Assembly (NCBI GenBank): GCA_903927005.1
Contig: CAIYLH010000115.1
Span: forward strand, 62,001 to 126,000
Origin: an uncultured Pseudomonadota bacterium
GTDB lineage: Bacteria > Pseudomonadota > Gammaproteobacteria > Steroidobacterales > Steroidobacteraceae
Length of the DNA stretch: 64,000 bases
Direction: 5' to 3'
This document shows, piece after piece, positions 18,935 to 28,404 of the stretch (position 1 is its first letter; each line of letters begins with the position of its first letter). Under the pieces are notes generated by a model. It made no database searches. It was not told the DNA's origin and worked only from the letters and a program-made list of their open reading frames with translations. A program made the translations under genes and the position numbers.

Positions 18935-20722
18935 TCAGTAAGTCCGCGCCTTCGGCGGAATGGGTTCGACGTCGGAGGTGAGCGTCTGCATGTGTACCGG
19001 GCGGTAGTCGATCCTGACCGAACCATCAGGGTCGACCCACGCGAGGCTGTGCTTGTGCCACTTCGCATCGTCGCGGTTGGGGAAGTCCTCGCGCGCATGC
19101 GCGCCGCGACTCTCCTCGCGATTAGCCGCCGAGCGAATGGTTGCCGTCGCCTGCAGCAGCAGGTTCTCGAGTTCCATGGTCTCGACGAGGTCGGTATTCC
19201 AGATCAGCGAGCGATCCTTGATGCCGACGTCAGCGAACGAATCGAACGTACGCGCGAGCTTGTCGCAGCCTTCGCGCAGCGTGGCGCCGGTACGGAACAC
19301 CGCGGCATCCGCCTGCATCGTGCGTTGCATCTCCAGGCGGATCTCGGCGGTCGGGCGCTCGCCCTTGGCGTTGCGCAACCGGTCGAGACGCGCGACGGCA
19401 GCGTCGCAGGAGGCCTTCGGCAGCGGTCGGTGCGGCATGTCCGGACGCACGACCTTGGCCGCCTGCCGCGCAGCGGCGCGACCAAAGACGACCAGATCGA
19501 GCAACGAGTTCGAGCCGAGGCGATTGGCGCCGTGCACGGACACGCAGGCCGCCTCGCCCACCGCAAACAGCCCGGGCACGACGCTGTCGGGATTACCGTC
19601 CTTGAGCGTCACCACCTCGCCATGGACGTTGGTCGGGATGCCACCCATGTTGTAGTGCACGGTCGGCAACACCGGGATCGGCGCCTTGTTGACGTCAACG
19701 CCAGCGAAGATGCGGGCCGTCTCGGCGATACCCGGCAGACGCTCTTGGATCACGTCGGGACCGAGGTGTTCGAGGTGCAGGTGAATATGATCGCCATGCT
19801 CGCCGACGCCGCGGCCTTCGCGGATCTCGATCGTCATCGAACGCGAGACGACATCGCGGCTGGCGAGGTCCTTCGCGTTCGGCGCGTAACGCTCCATGAA
19901 GCGCTCGCCCTTGTAATTGGTCACGTAGCCGCCCTCACCGCGCGCACCCTCCGTGATCAGGCAACCGGCGCCATAGATGCCGGTCGGGTGGAACTGCACG
20001 AACTCCATGTCCTGCAGCGGCAGCCCGGCCCGCGCCACCATGCCGCCACCGTCACCGGTGCAGGTATGCGCAGAGGTGCACGAGAAGTAGGCGCGGCCAT
20101 AGCCACCGGTGGCGAGCACGACCGAGTGCGCACGGAAGCGATGCAGCTTGCCATCAGCGAGATCCAGGGCGATCACGCCGCGGCACTCGCCATTTTCCAT
20201 GATCAGGTCGAGCGCAAAGTATTCGATGAAGAACGTTGCTTCGTGCTTCAGCGACTGCTGATAGAGCGTATGCAGCATCGCGTGACCGGTGCGGTCGGCC
20301 GCAGCGCACGTGCGCTGGGCGATCCCCTCACCGTAGTTGGTGGTCATGCCACCGAACGGCCGCTGGTAGATGAGCCCATCCGCGGTGCGCGAGAAGGGCA
20401 CGCCGTAGTGCTCCAGCTCGATGACGGCGCTCGGCGCCTCCTTGCACATGTACTCGATCGCATCCTGGTCGCCGAGCCAGTCGGAGCCCTTGATGGTGTC
20501 GTAGAAATGAAAACGCCAGTCGTCGCCGTCACCCATGTTGCCAAGCGCTGCCGAGATGCCGCCCTGCGCCGCCACCGTATGGCTGCGAGTCGGGAACACC
20601 TTGGTGATCGAGGCGACTTTCAGGCCCGCCTCGGCCAGGCCGAATGTCGCGCGCAGGCCAGCGCCACCGGCGCCGACCACGATGACGTCGTACGTATGAT
20701 CGATGAATTCATAATCGCTCAT
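18935..20722 (-). CDS. sdhA: succinate dehydrogenase flavoprotein subunit
   Basis: Oxidises succinate to fumarate on the cytoplasmic face of complex II. It has 595 residues. The dinucleotide fold is [11 protein letters not shown]; the FAD-attaching histidine is in [36 protein letters not shown] is the conserved C-terminal flavin contact. ATG 20722 overlaps the sdhD stop by 4 bases. SdhE, encoded two genes downstream, is the expected flavinylation helper. Confidence 0.98.
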   Translation of the reverse strand: MSDYEFIDHTYDVIVVGAGGAGLRATFGLAEAGLKVASITKVFPTRSHTVAAQGGISAALGNMGDGDDWRFHFYDTIKGSDWLGDQDAIEYMCKEAPSAVIELEHYGVPFSRTADGLIYQRPFGGMTTNYGEGIAQRTCAAADRTGHAMLHTLYQQSLKHEATFFIEYFALDLIMENGECRGVIALDLADGKLHRFRAHSVVLATGGYGRAYFSCTSAHTCTGDGGGMVARAGLPLQDMEFVQFHPTGIYGAGCLITEGARGEGGYVTNYKGERFMERYAPNAKDLASRDVVSRSMTIEIREGRGVGEHGDHIHLHLEHLGPDVIQERLPGIAETARIFAGVDVNKAPIPVLPTVHYNMGGIPTNVHGEVVTLKDGNPDSVVPGLFAVGEAACVSVHGANRLGSNSLLDLVVFGRAAARQAAKVVRPDMPHRPLPKASCDAAVARLDRLRNAKGERPTAEIRLEMQRTMQADAAVFRTGATLREGCDKLARTFDSFADVGIKDRSLIWNTDLVETMELENLLLQATATIRSAANREESRGAHAREDFPNRDDAKWHKHSLAWVDPDGSVRIDYRPVHMQTLTSDVEPIPPKARTY

Positions 20723-21102
20723 GCTGCGCTCCCAAGCGCGACCTTAAGCACGCCGAACAGCGCCGCAGCGCCGATCAGCAGGTGCAGGAACTGCACGACG
20801 AGCAGCGCCGTGATCTTCTTCGACTTGGCCGGCACGTAGTCTTCGATGACGACCACGACGCCGAGCCAGGAGTGATAGACGAGCGCCGGCACCAGCAGCA
20901 GCATCAGCACGGCATTGACCGGTGAGGCGAGCCAGGCGTGGGCGTGGACGTAGCCGAGATCCGGCTGCAGCAGCAGCGAAATCGCGAACCAAGGCCCCAG
21001 CAACGCGAGCGCCACGGCGGTGACCCGCTGCAGCCACCAATGGTGCGTGCCGTCGACCAGGCCGAGCCCGAGCGCGCGCCCAAGCGGAGACTTCGAGCTC
21101 AT
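20719..21102 (-). CDS. sdhD: succinate dehydrogenase membrane anchor SdhD
   Basis: One of two membrane anchors that form the quinone and haem b site. It has 127 residues and three membrane helices (about 24-45, 60-80, 97-120). [15 protein letters not shown] matches the family motif; H77 is at the usual haem ligand position and D88-Y89 belongs to the quinone site. The start ATG 21102 overlaps the sdhC stop (ATGA). The open frame extends upstream through sdhC in another phase and is not used. Confidence 0.94.
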   Translation of the reverse strand: MSSKSPLGRALGLGLVDGTHHWWLQRVTAVALALLGPWFAISLLLQPDLGYVHAHAWLASPVNAVLMLLLVPALVYHSWLGVVVVIEDYVPAKSKKITALLVVQFLHLLIGAAALFGVLKVALGSAA

Positions 21103-21494
21103 ACGTAGCCCCCCCGGTGGAGCAGCGCCAGCAGGCTCGCCCCGGTCAGTATCACGACCGCAACGATCACCACCCGCGCCGACAGCCGCGCCTGACGCTT
21201 CTCCAGACAATGGCCGGTATCGAACACCAGATGCCGGATGCCGGTGCAGAAGTGGTACCAGAACGCCGCGAGGACGCCGGCAAGCACCAGCAGACCCAGC
21301 GGCGAGCCGAGCAAGGCCGCCACCCAGCCGTAGCACGGCGCGCCGGAGGCGAGCGCCAGCAGCCAGGCGGCGAGTAGCAGCAGCGAACCGGAAAGCGCGA
21401 CGCCGGTCGCCCGGTGCAGGATCGACAACGCCATGGTGTACATCGTTCTGTACACCTGCAGATGCGGCGACAAGGGCCGTAGGTTCGATGCCAT
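21099..21494 (-). CDS. sdhC: succinate dehydrogenase cytochrome b556 subunit SdhC
   Basis: Membrane anchor of complex II. It has 131 residues with three helices (about 28-50, 64-82, 105-125). The N-terminal RPLSPHLQVYR and SILHRATGVAL (family S-x-x-H-R-x-T-G) are diagnostic; H81 in WYHFCTGIRHLVFD aligns with the axial haem histidine. It is preceded by the DUF1674 gene, with a 66-base gap, and followed by sdhD with a 4-base overlap. Confidence 0.96.
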   Translation of the reverse strand: MASNLRPLSPHLQVYRTMYTMALSILHRATGVALSGSLLLLAAWLLALASGAPCYGWVAALLGSPLGLLVLAGVLAAFWYHFCTGIRHLVFDTGHCLEKRQARLSARVVIVAVVILTGASLLALLHRGGYV

Positions 21495-21560
21495 ATCTAT
21501 GCTTCCTCGGCGGGCACGCGCCGGGAGGCCCCGACGCGACGCTGCGCGGGTTAGGTTCCG

Positions 21561-21749
21561 TCAGAAATCAATGCAGCGACCGGACTTCTCCCAGTCACCA
21601 AAGCGGGTCGGCTCGGGCCCGGTACGTCCGCCCACTTCGGTTGCCGTTGCGGTGGGCGTCCCAACGGCAGGCGACGCCGCCGCTGGCGGCGCAGCCGCGG
21701 TCCCCTGGACAGGCGCGACCTCAAGAACAGGCTTCTTCAACGTCAACAT
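21561..21749 (-). CDS. DUF1674 protein, SDHAF4-like complex II assembly factor
   Basis: A 62-residue protein with a low-complexity Ala/Pro/Thr front half and the conserved C-terminal tail GPEPTRFGDWEKSGRCIDF. That tail is the DUF1674 signature shared with the mitochondrial factor SDHAF4 (Sdh8), which binds flavinylated SdhA before it docks to SdhB. Its position as first gene of the sdh run supports that role; function here is inferred. A GTG at 21767 would add 6 residues, but the likely promoter ends too close to it, so ATG 21749 is preferred. No clear Shine-Dalgarno is visible. Confidence 0.85.
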   Translation of the reverse strand: MLTLKKPVLEVAPVQGTAAAPPAAASPAVGTPTATATEVGGRTGPEPTRFGDWEKSGRCIDF

Positions 21750-21769
21750 GATCAAGGATAGTGCCACAA

Positions 21770-21797
21770 TCTATATGGCAGTGCAGCACCGGTCCAA
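21770..21797 (-). promoter_or_regulatory. candidate sigma-70 promoter of the sdh operon
   Basis: On the minus strand TTGGAC (21792-21797), a 16-base spacer and TATAGA (21770-21775). Transcription would begin near 21763, giving a very short leader before ATG 21749 of the DUF1674 gene and then the sdh genes. Confidence 0.5.
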
Positions 21798-21924
21798 CCC
21801 CTTGTTTTTACGCCTTGTTTGCCGAGCAACTTGGGCATTGGGGGCGGTCGCGGTACGCTGCGCGAGGGCCGGGCCTGCCGCCGCCCGCCGCGCCACATCC
21901 CGACTGCCACCGAGCCCCCGCCTC

Positions 21925-22671
21925 ATGACGACGCCCGACTGCCCGCCCGGACGCTACCTCACCCTGCTCGCCGCCGGACGGGATGCCGCAAGCTTCCTGC
22001 AGGGCCAGCTGACCCAGGATGTGCTGACGATGGAGGGCCTGCTGCCGTCCGCCCTGCTGACCGTGCAGGGCCGCGTGCTGGCAACGCCGTGGGTGCTCGC
22101 CGACGCCGACAGCCGCCGCCTGCTGGTGGCGACTGGGTTGGCGGACGCCGTACTCCAGCACCTGCGCCGCTACGTGCTGCGCTCGAAGCTCACCCTCAGC
22201 CTTGCCGAGCCCACCGAGACCGACCGCGAGCAATTGCGCGCATTCGTGGCGCAGCGTCTGGCGGGAGCGAACGCCAGCAGCTGGCCCCTCGCGCTGATAC
22301 GAGCGGGACTGGCGGATGTCGATGTGGCAACCAGCGGCGAATGGATCCCGCAGATGATCAATCTCGACCTGATCGGCGCGATCAACTTCAAGAAGGGCTG
22401 CTACACCGGCCAGGAAATCGTCGCGCGCACCCAGCATCTGGGTCGCATCAAGCGGCGCATGCAGCGTTATCTCGGCAGCGGCGAGCTACCGTCGCCGGGC
22501 AGCGCACTGCGGGCCGGCGAGTCGAAGGTCGGCGAAGTGGTAGCGGCAGCGGCCGACGGCGCAGCGGTGGAACTGCTCGCGGTGGTGAATCTCGATGCGC
22601 GCAGCGCCGCGCTGACACTGGCCGACGGGCGCGCGTTTACCTCCGCCCCCCTGCCCTACGCATTGGACTAA
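21925..22671 (+). CDS. ygfZ: tRNA-modifying/iron-sulfur maintenance protein YgfZ
   Basis: Folate-binding protein related to the glycine-cleavage T protein and to mitochondrial IBA57. It supports iron-sulfur enzymes such as MiaB and succinate dehydrogenase. It has 248 residues from ATG 21925; the in-frame region before it is not conserved. The signature KGCYTGQE is at 157-164 with the essential C159. It is divergent from the sdh operon, in line with a role in maintaining SdhB clusters, and converges with lysS 8 bases away. Confidence 0.93.
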   Translation: MTTPDCPPGRYLTLLAAGRDAASFLQGQLTQDVLTMEGLLPSALLTVQGRVLATPWVLADADSRRLLVATGLADAVLQHLRRYVLRSKLTLSLAEPTETDREQLRAFVAQRLAGANASSWPLALIRAGLADVDVATSGEWIPQMINLDLIGAINFKKGCYTGQEIVARTQHLGRIKRRMQRYLGSGELPSPGSALRAGESKVGEVVAAAADGAAVELLAVVNLDARSAALTLADGRAFTSAPLPYALD

Positions 22672-22679
22672 AGCCCGCT

Positions 22680-24203
22680 TCAGGTCTCCAGCTTCATCTG
22701 CGGAAACAGCAGCACGTCACGGATCGACGCTGAGTCCGTGTACAGCATGACCAACCGATCAATGCCCACACCCAGACCCGCGGTCGGCGGCATGCCGTAC
22801 TCCAGCGCACGCACGTAGTCAGCGTCGAAGTACATCGCCTCCACGTCGCCGGCATCCTTGAGCGCCACCTGCTCGCGGAACCGACTGGCCTGCTCCTCGG
22901 CGTCGTTGAGCTCCGAGAAACCGTTGGCCAGCTCGCGCCCGCCGACGAAGAACTCGAAGCGATCGGTAATGAACGGATCCGCATCGTTGCAGCGCGACAA
23001 CGGCGAAACCTCAGTCGGATAGGCATACGCGAACGTCGGCTGGATCAGCGTGTGCTCGACCGTCTTGTCGAACAACGCCATCTGCAGCTTGCCTGCGCCC
23101 TCGGACGGCGTATGGGCGACACCACGCTCGTCGAGCTGACGACGCAGATAGGCCGGGTCGCGCAGGCTCGACGCGGCAAGACCGGGGTTGTTCTCCAGCA
23201 GCAACTGCTCGATCGTCGCGCGCCGAAACGGCGAACCCAGATCGATCAGGGTGCCCTGGTAGGTGAGCTCGCGGCTGCCGACGACAGCATCGGCAAGACC
23301 GGTGAACATCTGCTCCACCAGATCCATCAGGTCGCGGTAGTCCGCGTAGGCCTGATAGAGCTCGAGCATCGTGAACTCCGGGTTGTGACGCGTCGACAAG
23401 CCTTCGTTGCGGAAATTTCGATTGATCTCGTAGACGCGCTCGAAGCCACCGACGACCAGTCGCTTCAGGTACAGCTCAGGCGCAATGCGCAGATACATGT
23501 CCATGTCGAGCGCGTTGTGGTGCGTCTTGAACGGCCGCGCCACCGCGCCGCCCGGGATCGGCTGCATCATCGGCGTCTCGACTTCCATGAAGCCGGCCGC
23601 GTCGAGGAAACCGCGCAGGAAGCGGACGATGCGGGTGCGCTGCTCAAACACGCGTCGACTGTCGGGGTTGACGACCAGATCGACGTAGCGCATCCGGTAA
23701 CGCGCCTCAGTGTCACTCAGGCCGTGCCACTTGTCCGGCAATGGCCGCAGCGACTTGGTCAGCAGCCGCAGACCTTCGGCGCGCACCGACAGCTCGCCGG
23801 TGCGCGTACGCATCAGCTGGCCCTCGGCACCGACAAGATCACCCACATCCCAGGTCTTGAATGCGGCGTAGGTGTCACCCAGCAGGTTCGCCTGCAGGAA
23901 CAACTGGATTTCGCCCGAGCCGTCGACAAGCTTCACGAAGCTCGACTTGCCCATGTCGCGCTTGGCGAGCATGCGACCGGCGACACGGACCTTGATCGGG
24001 TGCGCATCAAACCACTCGGCCGGCTTCTCGCCGAAGCTCACGGCCAGGTCGCCCGCATGCGCGTCGCGACGGAAGTCGTTCGGGAACGGGTTGCCCGCCT
24101 CGCGCAGCGCGGCGAGCTTCTGGCGCCGCTCGGCGATGAGCTTGTTGTCGTCGGCCGGTGCCGCGGGAGTCTGGTCGTGGTCGGTGGAGGTCATCGTGAT
24201 CAC
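22680..24203 (-). CDS. lysS: lysyl-tRNA synthetase, class II
   Basis: Charges tRNA-Lys. It has 507 residues. An N-terminal OB-fold anticodon domain ([18 protein letters not shown]) precedes the class II core: motif 2 in [18 protein letters not shown] and motif 3 in [15 protein letters not shown] 24203 overlaps the prfB stop (GTGA); ATG 24194 is an alternative 3 codons later. The prfB-lysS operon is the same as in E. coli. Confidence 0.97.
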   Translation of the reverse strand: MITMTSTDHDQTPAAPADDNKLIAERRQKLAALREAGNPFPNDFRRDAHAGDLAVSFGEKPAEWFDAHPIKVRVAGRMLAKRDMGKSSFVKLVDGSGEIQLFLQANLLGDTYAAFKTWDVGDLVGAEGQLMRTRTGELSVRAEGLRLLTKSLRPLPDKWHGLSDTEARYRMRYVDLVVNPDSRRVFEQRTRIVRFLRGFLDAAGFMEVETPMMQPIPGGAVARPFKTHHNALDMDMYLRIAPELYLKRLVVGGFERVYEINRNFRNEGLSTRHNPEFTMLELYQAYADYRDLMDLVEQMFTGLADAVVGSRELTYQGTLIDLGSPFRRATIEQLLLENNPGLAASSLRDPAYLRRQLDERGVAHTPSEGAGKLQMALFDKTVEHTLIQPTFAYAYPTEVSPLSRCNDADPFITDRFEFFVGGRELANGFSELNDAEEQASRFREQVALKDAGDVEAMYFDADYVRALEYGMPPTAGLGVGIDRLVMLYTDSASIRDVLLFPQMKLET

Positions 24204-25313
24204 AGTCCCTGCTTCAGGCTCGCTTCCATGAACGGATCGAGGCCCCCGTCGAGGACGGAGGTAGTGTTGCCAATTTCCAGATTCGTGCGCAGATCCTTGA
24301 TACGTGACTGGTCGAGCACGTACGAGCGGATCTGGTTGCCCCAGCTGACGTCGGACTTGGAGTCCTCGAGCACCTTGGCGGCGGCATTGCGCTTGTTGAA
24401 CTCAAGTTCATACAGCTTGGCCTTCAGCATCTTCATCGCAGTGCCGCGATTCTTGTGCTGGCTGCGCTCGCTCTGGCACGAGACCACGATGCCGCTGGGA
24501 ATATGGCGAATGCGGATGGCCGACTCGGTCTTGTTGACGTGCTGGCCGCCCGCCCCGCTGGAGCGGAACGTATCGGCCTCGAGGTCGGCGGGATTGATGT
24601 CGATCTTGATGTCGTCGTTCACCTCGGGCGAGACGAACACCGACGCGAACGAGGTATGGCGGCGGTTGCCGGAATCGAACGGCGACTTGCGTACCAGCCG
24701 ATGCACGCCTGTCTCGGTGCGCAGCCAACCGTAGGCATAGCTGCCCTCGATGCGCAGCGTCACGCCCTTGATGCCGGCGACCTCGCCGTCACTCTGGTCC
24801 ATGATCTCGTAGCGGAAGGCGTGCGCATCGGCCCACTTGCAGTACATGCGCAGCAACATCGAGGCCCAGTCCTGCGCCTCGGTACCTCCGGCGCCGGCCT
24901 GAATGTCTAGAAACGCGTTGGCCGGGTCCATCTCGCCGGGGAACATGCGCTGGAACTCAAGTTCCTTGACCTGACGTTCGAGGTTGCCCGCGTCGCGGGC
25001 AACCTCGTCGATCATCGTCTCCTCGCCTTCGCCCTCGGCAAGCTCAAGCAGTTCGAGCGAACCTGCGATGCCGTCGCGGACGCCATCGAGCCGGGTCACC
25101 AGTGTCTCGAGCTGGGCGCGCTCCCGACCCAGTGCCTGGGCGCGATCGGGGACATCCCAGATCTTGGGATCCTCCAGCTCGCGGCTTACCTCGACGAAGC
25201 GTTCGCTCTTCCTGTCGTATTCAAAGATACCCCCTTAAGGAGGCGAGGCGTTCCTCGAGATCCTTGAGCTGACGACGGACGGGGCTGACAAGCTGGCTGA
25301 TATCGACGGACAT
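24200..25313 (-). CDS. prfB: peptide chain release factor 2 with programmed +1 frameshift
   Basis: Recognises UGA and UAA stops. Translation starts at ATG 25313; after 30 codons the frame hits TGA (25223-25221), preceded by the slippery CTT and the Shine-Dalgarno-like AGGGGG. A +1 shift continues as [10 protein letters not shown] to the stop at 24200, giving about 370 residues. The stop-recognition loop SPF ([12 protein letters not shown]) and the catalytic GGQ ([13 protein letters not shown]) are both present. The shift is not an error: it is the known autoregulation in which low RF2 favours frameshifting. It is 51 bases downstream of recJ and overlaps lysS. Confidence 0.97.
25221..25235 (-). 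promoter_or_regulatory. RF2 programmed frameshift site
   Basis: Minus strand: AGGGGG (25235-25230), TAT, CTT, TGA (25223-25221). It matches the E. coli site through the stop codon, but the next base is A, not C. Confidence 0.95.
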
Positions 25314-25330
25314 GTACGCGCGACTACTTG

Positions 25331-25360
25331 AAAAAAACCGCACGAATCATACCATGCGGC
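25331..25360 (-). terminator. weak hairpin and T-run after recJ
   Basis: On the minus strand the arms CCGCA (25359-25355) and TGCGG (25342-25338), extendable by one G-T pair, are followed by seven T (25337-25331). The stem is short with a 12-base loop, so termination may be partial. Confidence 0.4.
25346..25354 (-). promoter_or_regulatory. candidate extended -10 promoter for prfB-lysS
   Basis: Minus strand TGG followed by TATGAT (25351-25346), an extended -10 element with no good -35. It lies in the loop of the hairpin between recJ and prfB. Confidence 0.4.
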
Positions 25361-25364
25361 CAGC

Positions 25365-27077
25365 TCAGACCGGCTCGAGGTACTCCACTAGCAGCTGCGC
25401 CCGGCTCAGGCCCTGGAACTCATTGACGTCGAGCCGGTAGACCAGACGCCAGCGACCGTCCCGGACCGGCACCTCGGCACCGGGGCGCACCATCCAGCCG
25501 AACGCCAGCGCCTCCAGCGGCGGCGTGCGCGGCCGGGCGCTGACCCATAGCTTGAGATGGCGCTCCTTGAGCACGCGGGCCTCCAGGATGGTGAACTCGC
25601 CGTCGAAGCACGGCTCCGCGAAGCCGGACCCAAACGGCCCCGCCGCCCGCAGCCGGTTTGCCGTTTCCAGCGTCAGCGACTCCGACTGCAGCTCGCCGTC
25701 GGTATACAGCCGACCATCCAGCAGGCCGGGCTCGGCACGCCGACCCACCTCGGCGGCGAACGCCTCACCGAACTCGCGCAGACGCGACGCCGACAGCGTC
25801 AGTCCCGCCGCCATCGCGTGGCCACCAAACTTGTCTATCAGCCCCGGACTGCGCGTGGCCACCGCCTCGAGCGCATCGCGGATGTGGATGCCAGGCACCG
25901 AGCGCGCCGAACCGCGCGCAAGGCCGCCCTCCGCCGGCGCAAACGCAATGACCGGCCGGTGCACCTGCTCCTTGACCCGCGCCGCGACCAGCCCAACGAC
26001 GCCAGGATGCCAGGCCGGGTCATACAGGCTCAGCGCAAACGGCATCTCCACGCCGGCAATGCCGATGTGCAACCGCTCAACAATTGCCAGCGCCTCGGAC
26101 TGCATCTTCGCCTCGATGACCCGTCGCTCCCGGTTCAGACCGTCCAGCTGCTCGGCGAGACGGCGCGCCACCGCCGGATCGTCCGTCAGCAGGCACTCGA
26201 TACCGATCGACATGTCCTCAAGCCGACCTGCGGCGTTCAGGCGCGGGCCGATGAAAAACCCCAGATCCGTCGTGCCGGTCGCCGCAAGCGTGCGACCGGC
26301 CACCTCGGCAAGGGCTGCAATGCCCGGCACGCAACGCCCGGCACGAATTCGCTCAAGCCCGGCGCGCACCAGCACGCGGTTGTTGTGGTCCAGCGGCACG
26401 ACGTCGGCCACGGTGCCCAGCGCGACCAGATCGAGCAGTTCGGCGGTCTGCGCGGCCGGCCGGCCGAGCTTGCGTCCGAGCGCGAGCAGCACGTAGAACG
26501 CAACGCCGACGCCAGCCAGCGCGCGGCTGCCGAAGCGCGCGCCGACGAGGTTTGGGTTCACGATCGCCGTCGCGTCCGGTAACAGCGGCCCGGGCAGGTG
26601 ATGGTCGGTGACCAGCACCTCGATGCCGGCGGCGCGCGCGGCCGCAACGCCCTCCAGGCTCGAGACACCGTTGTCGACGGTGATGATCAGCCGCGGCTGA
26701 CGCTCGGCCGCCAGCGCCACGATCTCCGGCGTCAGGCCGTAGCCGAACTTGAACCGGTCGGGCACGAGGAAGCCGACCTCCCGATGACCGAAGCGGCGCA
26801 GCGCGCGCACCACCAGAGCACTCGCGGTCGCACCATCGGCGTCGTAGTCGCCGATCACCAGGATGCGGTCACCACGCGCCATATGTGCGGCGATGAGCTC
26901 CGCCGCGACCTCCACGCCATCCAGACTGCTGACCGGCAGCATCTTCTCCAGGCCCAGCAGCAGCTCCCGCTCGGCCGACACACCGCGCGCCGCGTACACC
27001 CGCCGCAGTACCGGATCGAGCGTCTCCGGCAGCGACACGACCGGCACCGCGCGGCGCATGATCGGACGGCGGATCAT
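25365..27077 (-). CDS. recJ: single-stranded-DNA-specific 5'-3' exonuclease RecJ
   Basis: Exonuclease of RecFOR recombination and mismatch repair. It has 570 residues. DHH phosphoesterase metal ligands are in IGDYDADGATA (D77, D79, D81) and TDHHLPG (D158-H160); the DHHA1 domain has GGHAMAAGLTL. The start ATG 27077 is chosen because it overlaps the stop of the RpfE-like gene (ATGA); six extra codons upstream are possible. RecO, in the same pathway, is encoded at 9.7 kb. Confidence 0.96.
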   Translation of the reverse strand: MIRRPIMRRAVPVVSLPETLDPVLRRVYAARGVSAERELLLGLEKMLPVSSLDGVEVAAELIAAHMARGDRILVIGDYDADGATASALVVRALRRFGHREVGFLVPDRFKFGYGLTPEIVALAAERQPRLIITVDNGVSSLEGVAAARAAGIEVLVTDHHLPGPLLPDATAIVNPNLVGARFGSRALAGVGVAFYVLLALGRKLGRPAAQTAELLDLVALGTVADVVPLDHNNRVLVRAGLERIRAGRCVPGIAALAEVAGRTLAATGTTDLGFFIGPRLNAAGRLEDMSIGIECLLTDDPAVARRLAEQLDGLNRERRVIEAKMQSEALAIVERLHIGIAGVEMPFALSLYDPAWHPGVVGLVAARVKEQVHRPVIAFAPAEGGLARGSARSVPGIHIRDALEAVATRSPGLIDKFGGHAMAAGLTLSASRLREFGEAFAAEVGRRAEPGLLDGRLYTDGELQSESLTLETANRLRAAGPFGSGFAEPCFDGEFTILEARVLKERHLKLWVSARPRTPPLEALAFGWMVRPGAEVPVRDGRWRLVYRLDVNEFQGLSRAQLLVEYLEPV

Positions 27078-28006
27078 GCGAAGCTCTCCCACCACGGCCG
27101 CACGCGCCGCCAGACGCGCCAGCGCTGGCCGCGACGCAGACGATAGACCCGACCAGCGCAGTGCAGCTCGGCGCCGGCCAGTTCGCCATCACGCAGCCGC
27201 GCGGCGAGCGGCTCGAACCACCGCCGGTCGGCGTCAGCCACCGTGTCACCCGCACGCACCAGATCGGCAACGACCCACGTATCCAGCACGCGACCCGGCG
27301 CAGTATCGGCGCCGGCCGCCGCGGCACCCAGAAACGCATCGTCGCAGGCCAGCACCGGCCAGCGTGCCGCGCCGGCAAGTGGCGCATGGCCCGCGCCCCA
27401 CAGCCACAGGCCGTTCGCGCCGCGCCCATCGACCGCCGTGACCGGCTGCGCGTGCAACCACATCTGCAGTTCGGTCGACAGCCGCTGCAGACGGCCGGCG
27501 TCAGCGCCACGCGGCGCGCCGTCGCCCAGACTGCGGCCCGTGAGCGTCGCCGGATCCTGGGTCGCAACCTCGAGCGCGGCGGCGATGCGCAGCAGCAACT
27601 GGCCACCGGCATCGACCAGGAGCAGCGTGCCATCAGCGAAGTCACGGGCGAAGCGCTCGGCAAGCGCGGCACGCGCCGCGCCGTCCAGGACGAGCGGTCC
27701 CTGCCCGTCGAAATGCACCCGGCTCATGCCGGCCACGAGTCGCACCGGCGTCGCGACAAACCAGGTCACGTCGGCCTGCAGCGCAATGCCCGCCGCCGCG
27801 GCGAGCGTGTGCGCGATCGGCAGGTCGCCCGGCGGCACGCTCAGGCCTGCGACCGACAGCGCCCAGCGACGCCAGTCCAGCGGCGCCGCCGCGCGGTCGG
27901 CGCCCGCCAACAGCCGCTCGAGCACCGGCAGCCGCGGCAGCGTGCTTACGGCGTCATCCGGATCGGAGATGGCAAGGTCGGTCAGCGCGGCGTGGAGGTG
28001 GTACAT
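27074..28006 (-). CDS. RpfE-like protein of unknown function
   Basis: A 310-residue soluble protein. It resembles RpfE, which lies beside recJ in the Xanthomonas rpf cluster; the assignment rests on that position and on the NGLWLWGAGHAPL motif that I associate with the family. Tryptophan is abundant (WRRWALSV, LWLWGAG, the C-terminal RWRVWRRVRPWW). No catalytic motif, signal peptide or membrane segment is visible. RpfE has been linked to virulence-factor regulation in xanthomonads without a biochemical mechanism. No rpfF, rpfC or rpfG is nearby. It overlaps recJ by 4 bases. Confidence 0.7.
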   Translation of the reverse strand: MYHLHAALTDLAISDPDDAVSTLPRLPVLERLLAGADRAAAPLDWRRWALSVAGLSVPPGDLPIAHTLAAAAGIALQADVTWFVATPVRLVAGMSRVHFDGQGPLVLDGAARAALAERFARDFADGTLLLVDAGGQLLLRIAAALEVATQDPATLTGRSLGDGAPRGADAGRLQRLSTELQMWLHAQPVTAVDGRGANGLWLWGAGHAPLAGAARWPVLACDDAFLGAAAAGADTAPGRVLDTWVVADLVRAGDTVADADRRWFEPLAARLRDGELAGAELHCAGRVYRLRRGQRWRVWRRVRPWWESFA

Positions 28007-28026
28007 GAATCGGGTATCGTATCTGG

Positions 28027-28404
28027 ATGCAGTTCTCGATGGATACCACCGGTCCGGCCCGGATCATTACCGGCTACAGCGCGACGCAGTTGCGGGTCGG
28101 CGAACAAGTCGTCACGACCAGCGCGATCGTGACCGCCCAGCTCGTGCTGCCCTGGGCCGTGGCGACGTTCGCCGATCTGACGCCGACCGCGCTGGATCCC
28201 GCGCTGGCACTGGATATCGAGGTGCTGTTACTGGCGACCGGTGAGCAACAACTGTGGCCGAGCGCAGCGGTGTTCGCACATGCCGCCCGTCGCCGCATCG
28301 GCCTTGAAGTCATGACGCTCAGCGCCGCCTGCCGGACTTTCAACGTGCTGGTCGGAGACCGCCGCCCCGTGGCCCTCGCCGCCCTGCTCGGCACGGCCGG
28401 CTAG
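28027..28404 (+). CDS. Mth938/NDUFAF3-like domain protein
   Basis: A 125-residue protein of the Mth938 (Xcc1710-like) fold, related to mitochondrial complex I assembly factor NDUFAF3. Family features are the start MQFSMDTTGPARIITGYS, the middle WPSAAVFAHAARRRIGLEVM and the end AACRTFNVLVGDRRPVAL. The bacterial function is unknown. It is divergent from the RpfE-like gene with only 20 bases between, so the promoters must reach into coding sequence, and it abuts the end of nlpD. Confidence 0.85.
   Translation: MQFSMDTTGPARIITGYSATQLRVGEQVVTTSAIVTAQLVLPWAVATFADLTPTALDPALALDIEVLLLATGEQQLWPSAAVFAHAARRRIGLEVMTLSAACRTFNVLVGDRRPVALAALLGTAG

Noticed and set aside
18992..20839. 615-codon open frame antisense to sdhA
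   Set aside because: Opposite-strand shadow of a highly conserved gene; no ribosome-binding site or domain.
23052..24734. 560-codon open frame antisense to lysS and prfB
   Set aside because: It spans two real genes on the other strand and has no recognisable domain.
24200..25099. prfB as a shorter gene starting at 25099, or as a broken gene
   Set aside because: The upstream frame, SD-like AGGGGG and CTT-TGA show the standard programmed frameshift.
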